Source: Marisa cornuarietis (lineage: Eukaryota > Mollusca > Gastropoda > Architaenioglossa > Ampullariidae). Taken from it: 64,000 nt of DNA. Positions within the stretch are counted from its first letter, which is position 1. Every line of letters starts with the position of its first letter. Of the stretch, positions 1-11,267 are shown one piece after another. A model generated the notes under the pieces. That model saw nothing but the letters and a program-made list of their open reading frames with translations. It was not told the origin of the DNA and did no database searches. Location: NCBI GenBank assembly GCA_004794655.1, contig SMMW01000612.1:1079501-1143500 (forward strand). Reading direction: 5' to 3'. The position numbers and the translations under genes are program-made.

Positions 1-1010
1 AACCTGTCTCTAAGCTTTTAATATTACATAACCGTGTCAGTAAATTAGTGTAGCAAAGACAAGTTAAGGTCAAAACTTTAAAAGGGTTCCCAAAAGAACA
101 TTCTCGAGTTTTTAGTGACCAGTGTATCTGCTAAATTCGTGAGCAAAAATCTCTTTTTCGACGATCACAATGTTTGTAAGACGCGTACTGACCCAGCGGC
201 TACCTCTTCTAATTAAGATTCAGCGCCTTTGTATTATTACCGAGAGATGGATTAATGGGAAGCTTCATTGGGTGTGTTTTATGTGATAAACATTTAAATG
301 TTGTAACCGCTCATTTTGGCTTATATTATGTTTATTATTAATTGCTACAGGACCGTGTGGTCAGTAGCTAGCGCCGACGTAACATTTCTCTTGAGGTTTA
401 GAATTATTTAAGTTTGTCAGAACTATCCATTAAATCACAAGGTTCAAATTACAGGTTATTCTTCATGGTAGAAATGAACAAATCTTACGTGCCTTGTATG
501 TGGTTAGACGTATTTATCTCCGTTATGATTTGTCAGACACACCTAACCAGGACTTCTCTGGCTCATGTGTTGGCCTACCTACTGCTTTCGTCAGTCAACA
601 TCACCGCCATTGACCCGGGGTGTATTTACGAGGAGAACTCTGCCACCCAGCACCAACCTTGCTTCCACGAGGAACATCATGCCGAGCCCTCAACCATGAT
701 CTCGATAAATTTAACCCAAGGATCACTCGTCAGCGAGTGAAGTGAATTATCAATACCTCGCAATCGATCTTTACAGTCTAATCAAGTTTTTAAGCATGAA
801 AATACTCGCTCGTGTCCTATTTTTCCCTAGTTATTGTAGGTTTAATCAACTTTGTTTGGACTTGAGTACAAAAGTGTATGGTATTAATCGTCTCGTCTTT
901 GATGGCTTTGTTAAAGATCGCTACCTTTCTTTTAGTTTCAGTGTCAACATTTACAACAAATCTAAATGTTAGAAGTGCTAGCTATGCGGATAAAAAACAC
1001 CATCCACGCT
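1..1010. repeat. 5' part of local segmental duplication, copy 1
   Basis: This stretch is non-coding. Several blocks recur in the same order and orientation at about 6180-6900, for example the motif TTTAATATTACA near base 17 and again near 6200, the AGCAAAAATCTCTT block near 142 and 6362, and the receptor relic at 858-992 matched by 6640-6865. The spacing between matched blocks is about 5.9-6.2 kb. I conclude that copies 1 and 2 derive from one ancient tandem duplication. The short ORFs here (for example 414-740) have no recognisable product. Confidence 0.6.
858..992 (+). pseudogene. Chimeric receptor relic 1 (R3-type N-terminus joined to R1-type TM5)
   Basis: Bases 858-912 align with the start of TM1 in R3 (14539-14595), sharing GAGTACAAAAGTGTA and then an LSTKVY-like reading. 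Directly afterwards, bases 918-992 align with TM5/ICL3 of R1 (4143-4213), sharing CTACCTTTCT, TTTCAGTGTCAACAT and AGAAGTGCTA. TM1 to TM4 are missing. The same junction recurs at 6738-6865, so the fusion predates the local duplication. It is too short to encode a 7TM protein and is read as a decayed gene. Confidence 0.6.
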
Positions 1011-2873
1011 TGTGTTCTCAGCCTTTGTAAAAGATACCTGGCACGGGTAGACGCACTTACCATACACGTTTCGTGAACCACTTACTGCACCGTGGAAAGG
1101 GTAGAAACCCCGAATTCCTCTCGAAGGCAATCACAGATGAACACTGGACGAGATGCGCTGTAGGATTCCGTTGTTTAATATTCCGACAGAAGTCGCTAGT
1201 GGGTCCGATGGTTTGACAGGGGATGACTATCCTCTGTGCCCTTGTGGTTTCCCGAGACGACTTGTACTCCCGTCAATTGCGACCTGTAACTTGTATGTTA
1301 TCTATAAGCACTTCTCTTGTTGCTTATACTCCATTCATACTCCTTTTAATATTATCCTCAATCAAAGCAAACATTCGATGGATCTTTCAATAACAGTACT
1401 TTAATTGCACAAAGTTACACACCCATGAACTAGTCTTAAAAAAATTTACCAAATATATCTAAAAGGTATATTTTATAGAATAGGTAGCTTACAAAACACA
1501 AAACCTGCGGGTGCAAATAACTCCAGCTATCTTTGGCTTTCATGGGGAAAACAACTGACTTTCTTCAACCTCCCATGACGATTGAGTGTACAATGAAAAA
1601 AGGACTGACCACATTGAAAGAACGCTGCAAAAACAAAACAGAACAAAACAAAATGTGTGGATATGTCACAATCAAATTACTTCTCAGCAGATGCAACCCG
1701 TTTTTTTTTTTTTTTGTTGTTTTTTTTTTTGTCTAAACCTAGTTTTTCATCCATGACCCTGATTTTCCCTCTATAAATAAATCTTGGCTTGTACAGCGCT
1801 GTATCCTGGCCTGTGGACAACCCGAGGTACTTCACAGAAAGTGATGTGACTTCAACATAAGGTGATGACAAAATGTCCGCCTGTATTGCAGCTTTGCCTT
1901 GTCGTGAGGGGCGGTAGGCAATTCCTATAAGGAATGGAAAGATTTCTTTTACTGCATAAAGAAGGACGACCTTAGACACGTGGCAGGTCACATTGCAAAA
2001 ACTTTCGCGACTTTCCCTATCAATCTTTTATACACAAAGTATTGCGAGACAAATTATCAACCACAATTTTAAGCATGTTAGTTTTGTACGATATATGTTA
2101 AACAAAGCTTTGTTTATATGTAAGGTTCAAATTAGAAACGTGACATATTTTGAAGATTTCATAGAACATAAGTGACTTAATTATCGAGAATCACCGGTAA
2201 GGGAAACAGACAATCAGCATTTGAAAAATTGTGGCTTTAACATTTAAAGATGTACTTAAAACTTAGTGGCTGTCAACACAAAATTACAATAAAGTAATTA
2301 ATAAAAGGGTGATTTTTGCCTTGTTGAGATAGAATTACATTTTATGTAGTGAGTATAAATGAAAGTAAGTCCCAACCTGGGGTAGGTGGAAGGCAGCCGT
2401 TTTGTTTCTCGACTTTGTCTTTCTGCTTTAAATGGTTCGTGTAGACAGGGAGAGTTTTCATGCCACAAACTAAAGCATGCTTAAAAGCAAGGAGCCTCTC
2501 CTATTAATTCAGCTAATCAGAAATATATTATAAAGCTTTTGTGAAATTTCTATACGTATTGGCATTAAAAGGCGTTGTAGCACTCGGTTTTTCAGATAAA
2601 TTTACCAAGTTTACTCTCTCAGCCTGATCCATTCAAATTTTTAGAACCACTCCTACGATTTTTCTTTTCTTTATTTCATCACTTATGTTTAAAAATAATA
2701 ATGCAGATGATAAGGAAATTATAAGGATGTCGACTGTGTTTTACTATTGCCTTGTTCATTTTAAGAATAGCATTTTTAGTGTTCTCATTACGTTTCGATT
2801 ATTCCTTTCCAAGCTTAGAAAAGGAAACATTTGTTTATCCATTATCTTCTTTCTTACACTCAAAGAAAGCCAG

Positions 2874-2905
<32 letters not shown>

Positions 2906-3414
2906 GCACGCACACAAGAACACCCACAGACACACAAACATACAAATGCGCGCATTCACATACGCACGCTCTCTCTCCCTTTCTTGCACACGCACATATA
3001 CACACAGAATATGCATAACATGAGAAATATTTAAATCTCGATTTTTAGAGTGTAATAGTACTTCACATTTAAAGTAAGCACACGCAGAAAACGGGGTGTT
3101 ACTAAATAATATCACTAAGATCAAAACAAACAGCGTCATAATTTGTATTATATTTTTCCTGATCAGCTTTAATTTTTTTCTACTTTTTGTTCGTAAAGTG
3201 TAATAAGTGGATTGTCATGTATTAAACAACATTTGGGAATGTAAAACTTGAGCATAGAAAGAAAATCATTAATGTCAACTTATATATACCAGACTAAGTT
3301 CTACGAGAGAGAGTTAGACCTTTGTATCGAGAGACTGAACTGGTGATGTTTGAAATAGTGAAATATAATGAGAAGAAAAACTTAAAGTAAGCTTTATAAC
3401 TCACCGATCATTCA
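1011..3414. other. Intergenic DNA upstream of R1
   Basis: No gene is supported here. It contains T and A homopolymers (about 1700-1731) and a CA microsatellite. From about 2440 on, several blocks match the DNA upstream of R4 (22025-22900), for example AAGCATGCTTAAAA at 2473 and 22058, and GTTCTCATTACGTTTCGA at 2781 and 22390. This marks it as the 5' flank of an R1/R4 duplication. The ORFs at 2685-3139 are readings of the CA repeat. Confidence 0.6.
2879..2942. repeat. CA microsatellite upstream of R1
   Basis: An interrupted (CA)n tract on the + strand, about 480-540 bp before the R1 start. An equivalent CA tract precedes R4 (22518-22539). Confidence 0.9.
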
Positions 3415-3424
3415 CGTGGCAGTA
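3415..3424 (+). promoter_or_regulatory. Putative 3' splice acceptor directly before the R1 start
   Basis: The AG at 3421-3422 in GTGGCAG is followed by one base and then the ATG. R4 has the same GGCAG-T-ATG arrangement at 22904-22912. It is read as a 3' splice site joining a 5' untranslated exon to the coding exon. The branch point and upstream exon were not identified, so this rests on position and conservation. Confidence 0.35.
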
Positions 3425-4569
3425 TGACTCACTATTTTAATCTTACTTCTTGTGACATAAACACCACCTCAGAGAGCAGTAGGTATTATTTTGTGAATCT
3501 TACCGTTGAACAGACAAACAGCAGCTCACGGGACAACTTTCAACTCAGTGAGTCGCTCATCTCCCCAAAGATCCGATACCTGGTGGAACTCATTTGTTCT
3601 GCTGTCCTGACCACACTTTTGTGTGTCATCGGTATCCCCACGAACATCATCAACTGTCTAGTCTTCTAGCGACAGGGGCTGGAAGATCGAATGAACGTCT
3701 GCCTTTTCGCTCTTTCATTGGTTGATTGCTTTTATTTAACTGGCACGTTTTTTGTGTCTTCTCTAAGTTTCTTTATCAAACTTGTCGACACTTTTTCAGG
3801 CGAAGAATATTTTGCGAAGGTGATTGTTTTGTTTGTTGGTGTTGTGTATGGCCTAAGGTCATCGTCCTGTGTCATCACTACAGTCATCGCCGTAGAAAGA
3901 TGCGCATGCGTGTTGTATCCATTACGAGCCCCTACACTGATGCGCTCTACGACAATGGCTATGTTGATGGTTCTCAGCACCCGTCTGTTTCAGGTCACCT
4001 ATCTCGTTAGTCCATTTTCCTACAAAGCCGCTCTAGTCAAGACAACTGAAGAGGTCCACTGGGTGCTTCTTCCTACCCCATTTCGCCAAGACAATATGGT
4101 AGTTAGCCATATCGCTGTCATTATACTTGAAATTCTTGTCCCAGTTGCTACCTTTCTGTTAGTTTTAGTGTCAACATGTGTAACAGTTTTAAAGCTCAGA
4201 AGTGCTATGATGTGGCGAGAAAAGACGAGTTCCTCCACAATTGACAGTCGCAATCAGCAGGTGGCACTGACTGTCATGCTTGTCGCCGTCTCGTGTGTCT
4301 ACGTCATCACTATGGCGCCCTCCGTAGCACGTGGAATGAGTCTGTTAGTGGATGGGGCTGAGTTGTTTACTGGGCGCTACAACGATCTTTCTCTGTCGGT
4401 AAGTGCGTTTGTAAACGTTTGCGCGAGAATAAACAGCTCTGTTCGATTCTTTGTGTACTACAGTAGATCGTCTAGATTTCAACATGTCTTGCATAGTTTT
4501 TTCTGTTGTACTAGAAGCTGTAAAACGTCCATTAAGCTAGAATTATCTGCAGCAACATATGGAAGGTAA
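3424..4569 (+). pseudogene. R1: gastropod chemosensory-type GPCR with a premature stop
   Basis: A single-exon rhodopsin-like receptor reading of 381 codons, open except for TAG at 3667-3669 (codon 82). Its close paralogue R4 has TGG (Trp) there, in the ICL1 motif VFW-RQGL. Everything else looks intact: N-terminal N-glycosylation sequons (NLT, NTT, NSS), GIPTN in TM1, LSLVD in TM2, GEEY in ECL1, ERC at the end of TM3, the basic ICL3 WREKTSSS, a TM6 proline, and NSS...YYSRSSRF at TM7-helix 8. Read normally, the stop leaves an 81-residue peptide with one TM. The lack of other damage suggests a very recent pseudogene, a segregating null allele, or a sequencing error. Re-initiation at 3691 would give a protein without TM1. 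The ligand is unknown; the chemosensory role is inferred from the family. Confidence 0.85.
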
Positions 4570-6179
4570 TTATATGTATATATATATATATATAATCCAA
4601 GCTAATAAGAGCAATGATGAAAAAGTAGCATAAAAGTGTGCTTTTCAATACCCAGAATATGATATTTATATATATATATATATAAATGTCCCGGCACCAC
4701 AAAATGAGTTTAGTCTCTCACACATCAGTTTTTTAACAGATGCCTGGAATTTGATTTAAATAAAATTTGTGCCGTTCAAGTTTTTTGTAAAGATGATTTT
4801 TATCATTAAATTAACAAGGAAATACACTGTTATGACTAAAATATTAGTAGGCAATGATTTCAAATATATTTGAGTGAATTTATTACGATGTTCGGTGTCA
4901 TCGTCCTCATAGGAACCCATCATATTTTACTTACAAGTAGTCCCGAAATCGATATTTTAAGATCTTAATGTCGATTCTGACGCTGCTCAATAAGATAATC
5001 AAATACTGACTTGTCCTTCTTAATGAGAAGACTCACTCTGTGTGATTGGTTTACGAGCAGGCAATACGTTTGCTCCGCGAGTCTTTCTTCACAATTTCGA
5101 AGCATTGAGTAAAGCGAGAAAATGGAAAACTGTATCTTAATGATGACGAATTGGTGTCTTTACCTGATTCCGACGAATCTTCGACACTTTAACATTCACA
5201 ACTCAGAAATAATTACATAATATTTCGGAGAAGATGACACTGCAGGTGACAGCTGGTGATTGTATTGAATGGGAGTGTAAGGGAACCACTTTGACAGGAA
5301 CAGCGGCAACATGGACAAAAATGTTACTGTACCACTCACTTATTTCATCTTTTGCACGGAGAAGAAGGAAATGAAAATTTGAGTATTTTGCTGAGTTTGT
5401 TGTGAATTTGTATGATTGGAATGTAATAACACTTTTCTTCCACTGCTATATGTTTTATTAACAGGGAAAGGAACTAACAACTTACAAATATTCAAGACTG
5501 TACACATTGTTTGTGCTTTGAAATGGTGGATCTGGATGGGTTTTACTTTTAGAAGTACGCGTTTCTAAGCAAGAAAAGAAATGTATGATTGCTGGAAAGC
5601 TTTAAACCTGCTGATTTAGAAAGGACTTTCTTACTGTAAGTCTGTATAACTCATTCAATTTAGGGACTAGAAAGAAATTTTTGGTTTTAAAAGAAAAAAT
5701 AAAACCTGAAATTTCAATTGTATAATTTTTAGTCTAAAATTTTTGTCAGTTTGTGGTGGTGAGTCAAATATAAATTTATATCTTGAAAAGTGTTATCCAG
5801 GTATAAATTATTTCAGCTTTTTTGTTAAGTGATGGTGATTTACTAAGTTTTACAAGAGATTTAAATCATCAAGCTTAACTCGCTGTTTTTTTAAATTCTC
5901 ATCAAAAGTAGCTGACTAATATCTGTGTTTTATACCTTTATAATTTTTTAGTTTTGTTCAGAGAAAAAGCACGTCTGAACTTGTGTACGCATTGCCTTGA
6001 ATTTGAGCTTAAACATTTAAGGAACCGGTGACATGGTGATTACAATACCCAGATCTGTGCAAGTTACTCGTTTACCTGAAAGAACATAATTAAAAGTGTA
6101 GCGTTTCCTATCTCAGACGAAGATAAGCATTCTTTACTTTCTTCCAATGCCATTTCGCTTATCTCTTAAAAGCCTTTTT
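4570..6179. other. 3' flank of R1 and intergenic DNA
   Basis: AT-rich with no supported gene. It has short TA tracts (4572-4594, 4667-4683) and an AATAAA at about 4759 that could be the R1 polyadenylation signal. Bases 5460-5720 match 8545-8790 in order and orientation (shared TTGTTTGTGCTTTGAA and a late AATAAAACCT), showing duplicated 3' flank. The block near 5968 (GCACGTCTG) also resembles DNA downstream of R4 near 24647. Confidence 0.6.
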
Positions 6180-6900
6180 ATCTGTCTTTAAGTAAGCGTT
6201 TAATATTACACAACTGTTTCAGTAAATTAGTATAAGTAAGACAAAGACCCACACATTCGTGGTTTTCTGTTCTTTTCAGGTAAAAGGTAGTAACTACATA
6301 AGACTGGTACAACTGTTCGAAAAGAAAACATTCTCGAGCTTTTTGTGACTAGTGTATATGAGCAAAAATCTCTTCACCGGCGAACACTCGGCGGTAGATC
6401 GCAAAAATTGTAAGATGCTGACTGACGGAGCCTCTCTGTCACCCAGTTCCTACCTCGTCTAATCAAGATCAGCTCCTTTGCATTATTACAAAGAAATGCT
6501 TTAAGTAAAATCTTTTAAAATTTCTTACACATGTTTATCGCATAAAACACAAACAATGACGATTCTCAACAACAAACAAACAAACAGATGTAACGTTAAC
6601 TTGGATTTAGGAACAAAACCGGTAATATCGAATGACACCATGCCGCAGTTTATACGAGAAAAATTAATTGGGGAATTTCGCATTCAGGATTTCTTCAATA
6701 CCATCTGGTTAGCTATTTAGCTTGGTCTGACTGTCCCCTGAGTACAAAAGTGTACGATATTTACCTCTAGTCCTTTGTTTGAACACTACCTTTCTGTTCG
6801 TTTCAGTGTTACATTTATCAACAGTTGCGAAGCTTAGAAGTATTAGCGACGCAGATAAATCACATCACCCGCGCTTTTCTTTTCGTTTCTTTCTAAAACA
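6180..6900. repeat. 5' part of local segmental duplication, copy 2
   Basis: This matches 1-1010 block by block, including the receptor relic. The R1-equivalent body that should follow is gone: matched blocks are about 5.9 kb apart at the relic but only 3.7 kb apart at the receptor C-terminus (4455 versus 8158). This implies a net loss of roughly 2.2 kb in copy 2. Confidence 0.6.
6640..6865 (+). pseudogene. Chimeric receptor relic 2
   Basis: It opens with ATGCCGCAGTTT, matching the ATGTCGCAGTTT start of R2, and continues through a diverged R2/R3-type N-terminus (the CAATACCATCTG block matches CAATGCCATCTG) to GAGTACAAAAGTGTACGATATT, shared with R3. At about 6785 it switches to R1-type TM5 (CTACCTTTCTGTT...TTTCAGTGT). 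In-frame stops and the missing TM1-TM4 make it a dead fragment. It preserves more of the 5' end than relic 1. Confidence 0.65.
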
Positions 6901-8140
6901 ATTTCAATTAAAGTAAAATATATACGTATTTTTCGATACGCAATATACTTTAGTACATCTTTATTTACAGAAAAAGTTTGATCGTGCTAATATTCGACCA
7001 TATAGAAGAGTGTCTAGCAGAGAGATTATTGACGAAACAAATCAATTACCAGTGGTCATCGCTTATTGTACTTTGCGTTGTCTTTCGTAAGCAATCTTAC
7101 TTTAGCAGGTAGTCCCGGAAACAGCGTGTTTCAAGGTGACTAGAGGTAGCTTTTGATCAAGAAATAACATGTAAATCCCTTCCTACAATCATCCGTCTCT
7201 AAAACATGTATTAAACATGTATATATATATATATAATATTGTCAGAAAGTTACAAAAATGTTGATGTTACTACAAAGCACAAATTAAGGAAATAACTTTT
7301 TTTTCGAGACCGAGCCTTGGCAGAAAGGGATACTTGGATTATAGAACCAGGGGTGAGTCAATGACAACGGACCATCAGCCTGCAATGTGACAGTGATGGA
7401 ATCTGTATCATCAGTCGTCGCTCTCTGACTTGGGGAAGTAAGGAAGGCCATTCGGAGGGGTAACTTGAGGAAAAGATTCATCGACGTGCCGCGACCGTCG
7501 GCTGGGGACCTGCTACTCCCTTCATCACAAAAGTGGACTTGAAACGTGTAGAGGACCATTAACAACTGTTAGCGTTACATTGATGCATGTATACAAGAGT
7601 TAATGGTGGTTTCAATGGGAATGAGCAGCACCGTAACATTAGAAGTACCGATAGCACGGGCTGTACAAGGAAACCCTTTGAAATGAACCAACGTGTTGTC
7701 GAATTGTATGTCATATAATAAAACTTATTTTTCATACGTCGTTGGGTCTTTTTGTGCGGGGGAGATTAGGGATGTCACGAATTGTTGACGTGTTATTATT
7801 GCACATAATATTTTCCTGCAAGGCAATGTTTAGGTGGATGGTAGCCGGTACATTATAACTTTTACCTATGTTAACGGAACCAATAAACACACAGCAACAT
7901 AGTCACAGCTTCTTTCCATAAGAATTACTTTTGATCGTTTTCAGTTGAAAAAATATCACCATCACCATCATTAAACATAAGTACTTCTCACTCAGATATG
8001 ACAATCTGCAGTCACAAACCACCAACTAGGGCTCTACAGTGAAAAAAAATAACAAACAGAAGAGAAATGTAATACAAAGTAAATTTATTAACTGTTGCAA
8101 ATGCCATCTACTATATATTACGTTAAAATCTTGTTTGTTT
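6866..8140. other. Intergenic DNA between receptor relics
   Basis: No recognisable gene. A 93-codon minus-strand ORF at 7284-7565 has no family signature and no start context I can support. A short TA tract lies at 7218-7234. Confidence 0.5.
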
Positions 8141-8225
8141 TCGTTTTGTTTACATCAGTCGATCGTCTAGATTTTGACAGGTCTTCTGTTGTACTAGAAG
8201 AGATAAAACATCCATAAAACACAGG
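8141..8225 (+). pseudogene. Receptor C-terminal relic 3 (R1-type TM7/helix 8)
   Basis: The sequence around 8155-8215 aligns with the 3' end of R1 (4450-4535), sharing GATCGTCTAGATTT and TTCTGTTGTACTAGAAG. It would encode the FVYxSRSSRF end of TM7 and part of the tail. No upstream receptor sequence remains, so it is the surviving 3' stub of a deleted R1 copy. Confidence 0.75.
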
Positions 8226-9942
8226 TTATCCACATTGGCCTATGTTTGCAAATTGTCTCAATACTGTACTAAGAGAAATACTTAACGCTGTAATATGAAT
8301 TGGCCTTTTAGATATAAATATCATCTAACGCCACAAAAAAGTAAGATACAGCGTTGCTTAAAAAGAACTGAAATATGATCTTTAAATTTATTTTAATCAA
8401 GGTAGCTCCACAGCGAGAAGTCCTGATTTCAGCAGAAAAATGAACAAATCCATACGCTGTTTGGTATCGTCGACCTGTCATAACCATACAATGCTATACT
8501 TAACAAGGAACCCAACAGTCAGCAATCTAAGTCTTTAGAATTACTAATTAACATGGAAAGGTACTAAAATGTACGAAAATTGTTTGTGCTTTGAACTGAT
8601 GTATCTTGACCACGTTTTATTAAAACATACGCGTTTCAGAAAAAATCTAAGATTGCTAAACATTTAAACCTTCTTATTTAAAAATGCCCAATATCGCACT
8701 TGGACACTTCAAATCTGTATCTCATTCAACGTAGGAAATAGAATCACAATTCTTGTATCAAAAGAAAGAATAAAACCTAATTTTAGTTTTTTTGATCTAA
8801 CATTTTCAGGTTACATAAAAATTAATTACAAATTACAACAAAGTGTAAAATGAGTGAGATAATAACCTGTCTCGTTTTCATAAAAGTTTAACTATGTAAA
8901 AAAATTATCACCTTGATCCATATTTTTATTGCTTCAAATTAAAATCGCTCCGATTTACCTCAATTTTTTACCATCTCATTTCTTGTGTCCTTCTCTGCTC
9001 AAGCACTGTTCTCAAGAAAAGCAGCTTTGTGGAAACAAAAGCAAGTCACCAGGCAGGGGAGGGAATTTTCCACGCAAAAGGAAACATCGCAAATCAATGA
9101 TATAAAAAAAGAAATAGTTACGATAATATAATGTGAAGTATGTGATCAATTTCAAAGTAGAACTTGATGATATACGAAGTCCAAGAACATAAAATGTTGA
9201 TGATAGTGACATTAATGAGAATCATCATCGTTTCAATACCTAGTCTACCAAAAGTAAGAAAGGGCGCCGACTGTGCCTATTGGCATTGGCCTCACTTATA
9301 TGTAGTGAGTTTTTAGAAAACACCCCCCATCCCCCCACACAAACTCAAAGAGCAATCAAAAGTGAACACAGAGAGAGAGAGCGTAGTACTAGTGCGCATT
9401 CCTGAGTATACCGACTAAATAAAATTGAAATAAGTTTTATTTCTCTGTTTCCCCTTCAGACTGTTGAAATAAATTATTTTTAAGATTACTGGAATATTCT
9501 CTCTAAAAAAGTAAAGACTTAATAGATGCACGATCTGTTTTTGTTTGAACAAACATTGTACTTAGTATTAATGTGACCTGTGACAAGAGCACAAATACGA
9601 AGATTGCTTCCTTTACGACATTGACAAACAAAGTAAACTACTTTTATTTCAATTGTGTTTCTTTGATTTACATGACTTTGTAGGTAACTGAAGAAAAAAA
9701 GGAATATCAATGAACACAAGTTTGCTTTAAATAAACAAACCAATTTCTTTTGACATTATGTAAATTTCAAGTATCCAGAATATTTGCCGTTGTCGTTTGC
9801 TACCCACAGTAATTTGAATTTTTATCTCAGTAATAGTCTTAATAGTTTAGAATTATTTCCCAATCATGAGCGTAAATAATATTTTGTGCTTAATCATTTG
9901 TGCAGGGATAGTTTTGTAAATGTTTGTGTGTGTGTGTGTGTT

Positions 9943-9973
<31 letters not shown>

Positions 9974-10109
9974 ATTTATGTGTCTGTTTCTGCCCATGTA
10001 CGTGTCTTTTCATGCAACATCCTTTGACGACGATGTTCATAAACGTTTCACAGGAGAGAACATTTTCTAATTATTTGTTTACACGGATTCGGGTACTGAG
10101 ACGTACACA
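8226..10109. other. Duplicated R1-type 3' flank, then 5' flank of R2
   Basis: Bases 8545-8790 match the R1 3' flank at 5460-5720. Bases about 9240-9760 match 13670-14110 upstream of R3, for example the GAATATTCTC block near 9492 and 13924, and the GTAGGTAACT block near 9682 and 14105. This shows the R2/R3 duplication includes at least 0.8 kb upstream. No other gene is seen. Confidence 0.55.
9924..9973. repeat. TG microsatellite upstream of R2
   Basis: An interrupted (TG)n tract ending about 137 bp before the R2 start. R3 has a TG tract in the equivalent position. Confidence 0.9.
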
Positions 10110-10110
10110 A
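10091..10110 (+). promoter_or_regulatory. Putative 3' splice acceptor before the R2 start
   Basis: The AG at 10099-10100 in GGTACTGAG lies nine bases before the ATG. R3 has GGTACTCATGTAG before its own ATG, and both share the CACAATGTCGCAG start context. The polypyrimidine run is weak, so this is tentative. Confidence 0.25.
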
Positions 10111-11219
10111 TGTCGCAGTTTTTACAAGACAATTCATCTGAGAATTCGACATTCAGTCTTTCGTCAATGCCATCTGACTTGTTGGATAACATGTTCCATA
10201 GCGACTGTTTAGACTGTACCCTGACAACCAACGTGTACGATAATTTACGTCTAGTACTTGGTGGCATTGTTCCAGAATTTTTTGCATTTTTCGGCATCAT
10301 TGGAAACAGTGTCTGTTGTCTCGTGTTCTGGCGCCAAGGACTGCACCACCGAGTGAACCTCAGCCTATTTTTTCTGTCTCTTGTGGATCTAGCGTTTCTT
10401 GTGCTTGTTTCTGCGTTTGCAATGATAACCATTTTTACGATATTGAATAAGAATACAGGAGAACAGTATTACTTTCAAGTCTATCGTTCACTTGGCGGAG
10501 TGATGTGTGCTTTTAAATCAGCATCAGCCTTGATAAACATGGTTATCATTGTAGACCGGTGTCTGTGTGTTATGTTTCCTCTACGTGCAATGACTTTCGT
10601 GAAGACTCGCGCTATGGGTATTTTTCTCGGACTTTCCATAATTCTGACACAATTTGTGCTCGTGCCACATCCTCTCAAATATGAAGTAAAGCAAATGGAA
10701 GTCGGTGGCATTATTCAATGGCAAATGGTAATATCGGATCTTGGTTTGTACTACGCAGAGATTTTTGATGCTACTTTATCATGTATGACTTTGTTTTTCC
10801 CTATTGTAACAATGATGGTCGTAACATTAGCCACTGTTATTACTTTGATAAAATGGAGAAGAGTGATGAGGTGGCGTAAAAGGATTAGCTGCACGTTTAC
10901 AGATCAGGACCAGCAGCAGACAGCACTGACGAGGATGTTTATTGGCGTGTCGGTCAAGTACATCATCGCGGCCATACCCTTTACTGCGGATGTACTGACA
11001 CACCTCGTGTTTCCAGAATTCTTCACGTCTTTTCGTTTCCTCAATGTATCTGTGGGGCTGGGCTTTTTAGTAACAGTGTTTTCATTGGTAGACTCTTCTG
11101 TAAATGTGATAATCTATTTCAAACGATCTTCTAAATTTAAGAAGGATTTTCATGCATTATGCACTTACAAGGATGCCATGTCTTCTACCATTACAATCAC
11201 ATCTTCCTTTTTACATTAA
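10110..11219 (+). CDS. R2: gastropod chemosensory-type GPCR
   Basis: A 369-residue single-exon rhodopsin-like receptor, predicted to sit in the plasma membrane and signal through G proteins. Visible landmarks are N-terminal glycosylation sequons (NSS, NST at about residues 8-14), GIIGN at 62-66 in TM1, WRQGL at 74-78 in ICL1, the TM2 Asp at about 93, GEQYY at 117-121 in ECL1, DRC at 149-151 in place of DRY, an ECL2 KYEV...W segment, a basic ICL3 (KWRRVMRWRKR), QQTALTRMF leading into TM6, and SSVNVIIYFKRSSKF at TM7-helix 8. The start matches that of R3 (MSQxLxDNSS). An AATAAA at 11262-11267 lies 43 bp after the stop. The C-tail extends about 15 residues beyond the point where R3 stops. The ligand is unknown. 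Peptide receptors were considered, but the whole motif set follows the gastropod chemoreceptor group. Confidence 0.93.
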   Translation: MSQFLQDNSSENSTFSLSSMPSDLLDNMFHSDCLDCTLTTNVYDNLRLVLGGIVPEFFAFFGIIGNSVCCLVFWRQGLHHRVNLSLFFLSLVDLAFLVLVSAFAMITIFTILNKNTGEQYYFQVYRSLGGVMCAFKSASALINMVIIVDRCLCVMFPLRAMTFVKTRAMGIFLGLSIILTQFVLVPHPLKYEVKQMEVGGIIQWQMVISDLGLYYAEIFDATLSCMTLFFPIVTMMVVTLATVITLIKWRRVMRWRKRISCTFTDQDQQQTALTRMFIGVSVKYIIAAIPFTADVLTHLVFPEFFTSFRFLNVSVGLGFLVTVFSLVDSSVNVIIYFKRSSKFKKDFHALCTYKDAMSSTITITSSFLH

Positions 11220-11261
11220 TTACTGCTGAATTTTAGTTTAGTTAACTGTTAGTCTTAAGTA

Positions 11262-11267
11262 AATAAA
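11262..11267 (+). terminator. Candidate poly(A) signal of R2
   Basis: A canonical AATAAA hexamer 43 bp past the R2 stop codon. It is the closest such signal and implies a very short 3' UTR if used. Confidence 0.4.

Noticed and set aside
2685..3139. Overlapping ORFs rich in His-Thr or Cys-Val
   Set aside because: They are readings of the CA repeat in several frames, with no independent support.
4389..4400. GGTAAGTGC, a good splice donor, inside TM7 of R1 (and the same in R4 near 23828)
   Set aside because: The frame is open through it and encodes the conserved TM7. No matching acceptor is needed, so it is treated as a cryptic site.
7284..7565. A 93-codon minus-strand ORF
   Set aside because: No recognisable motif. 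Its neighbourhood is deletion-scarred duplicate DNA.
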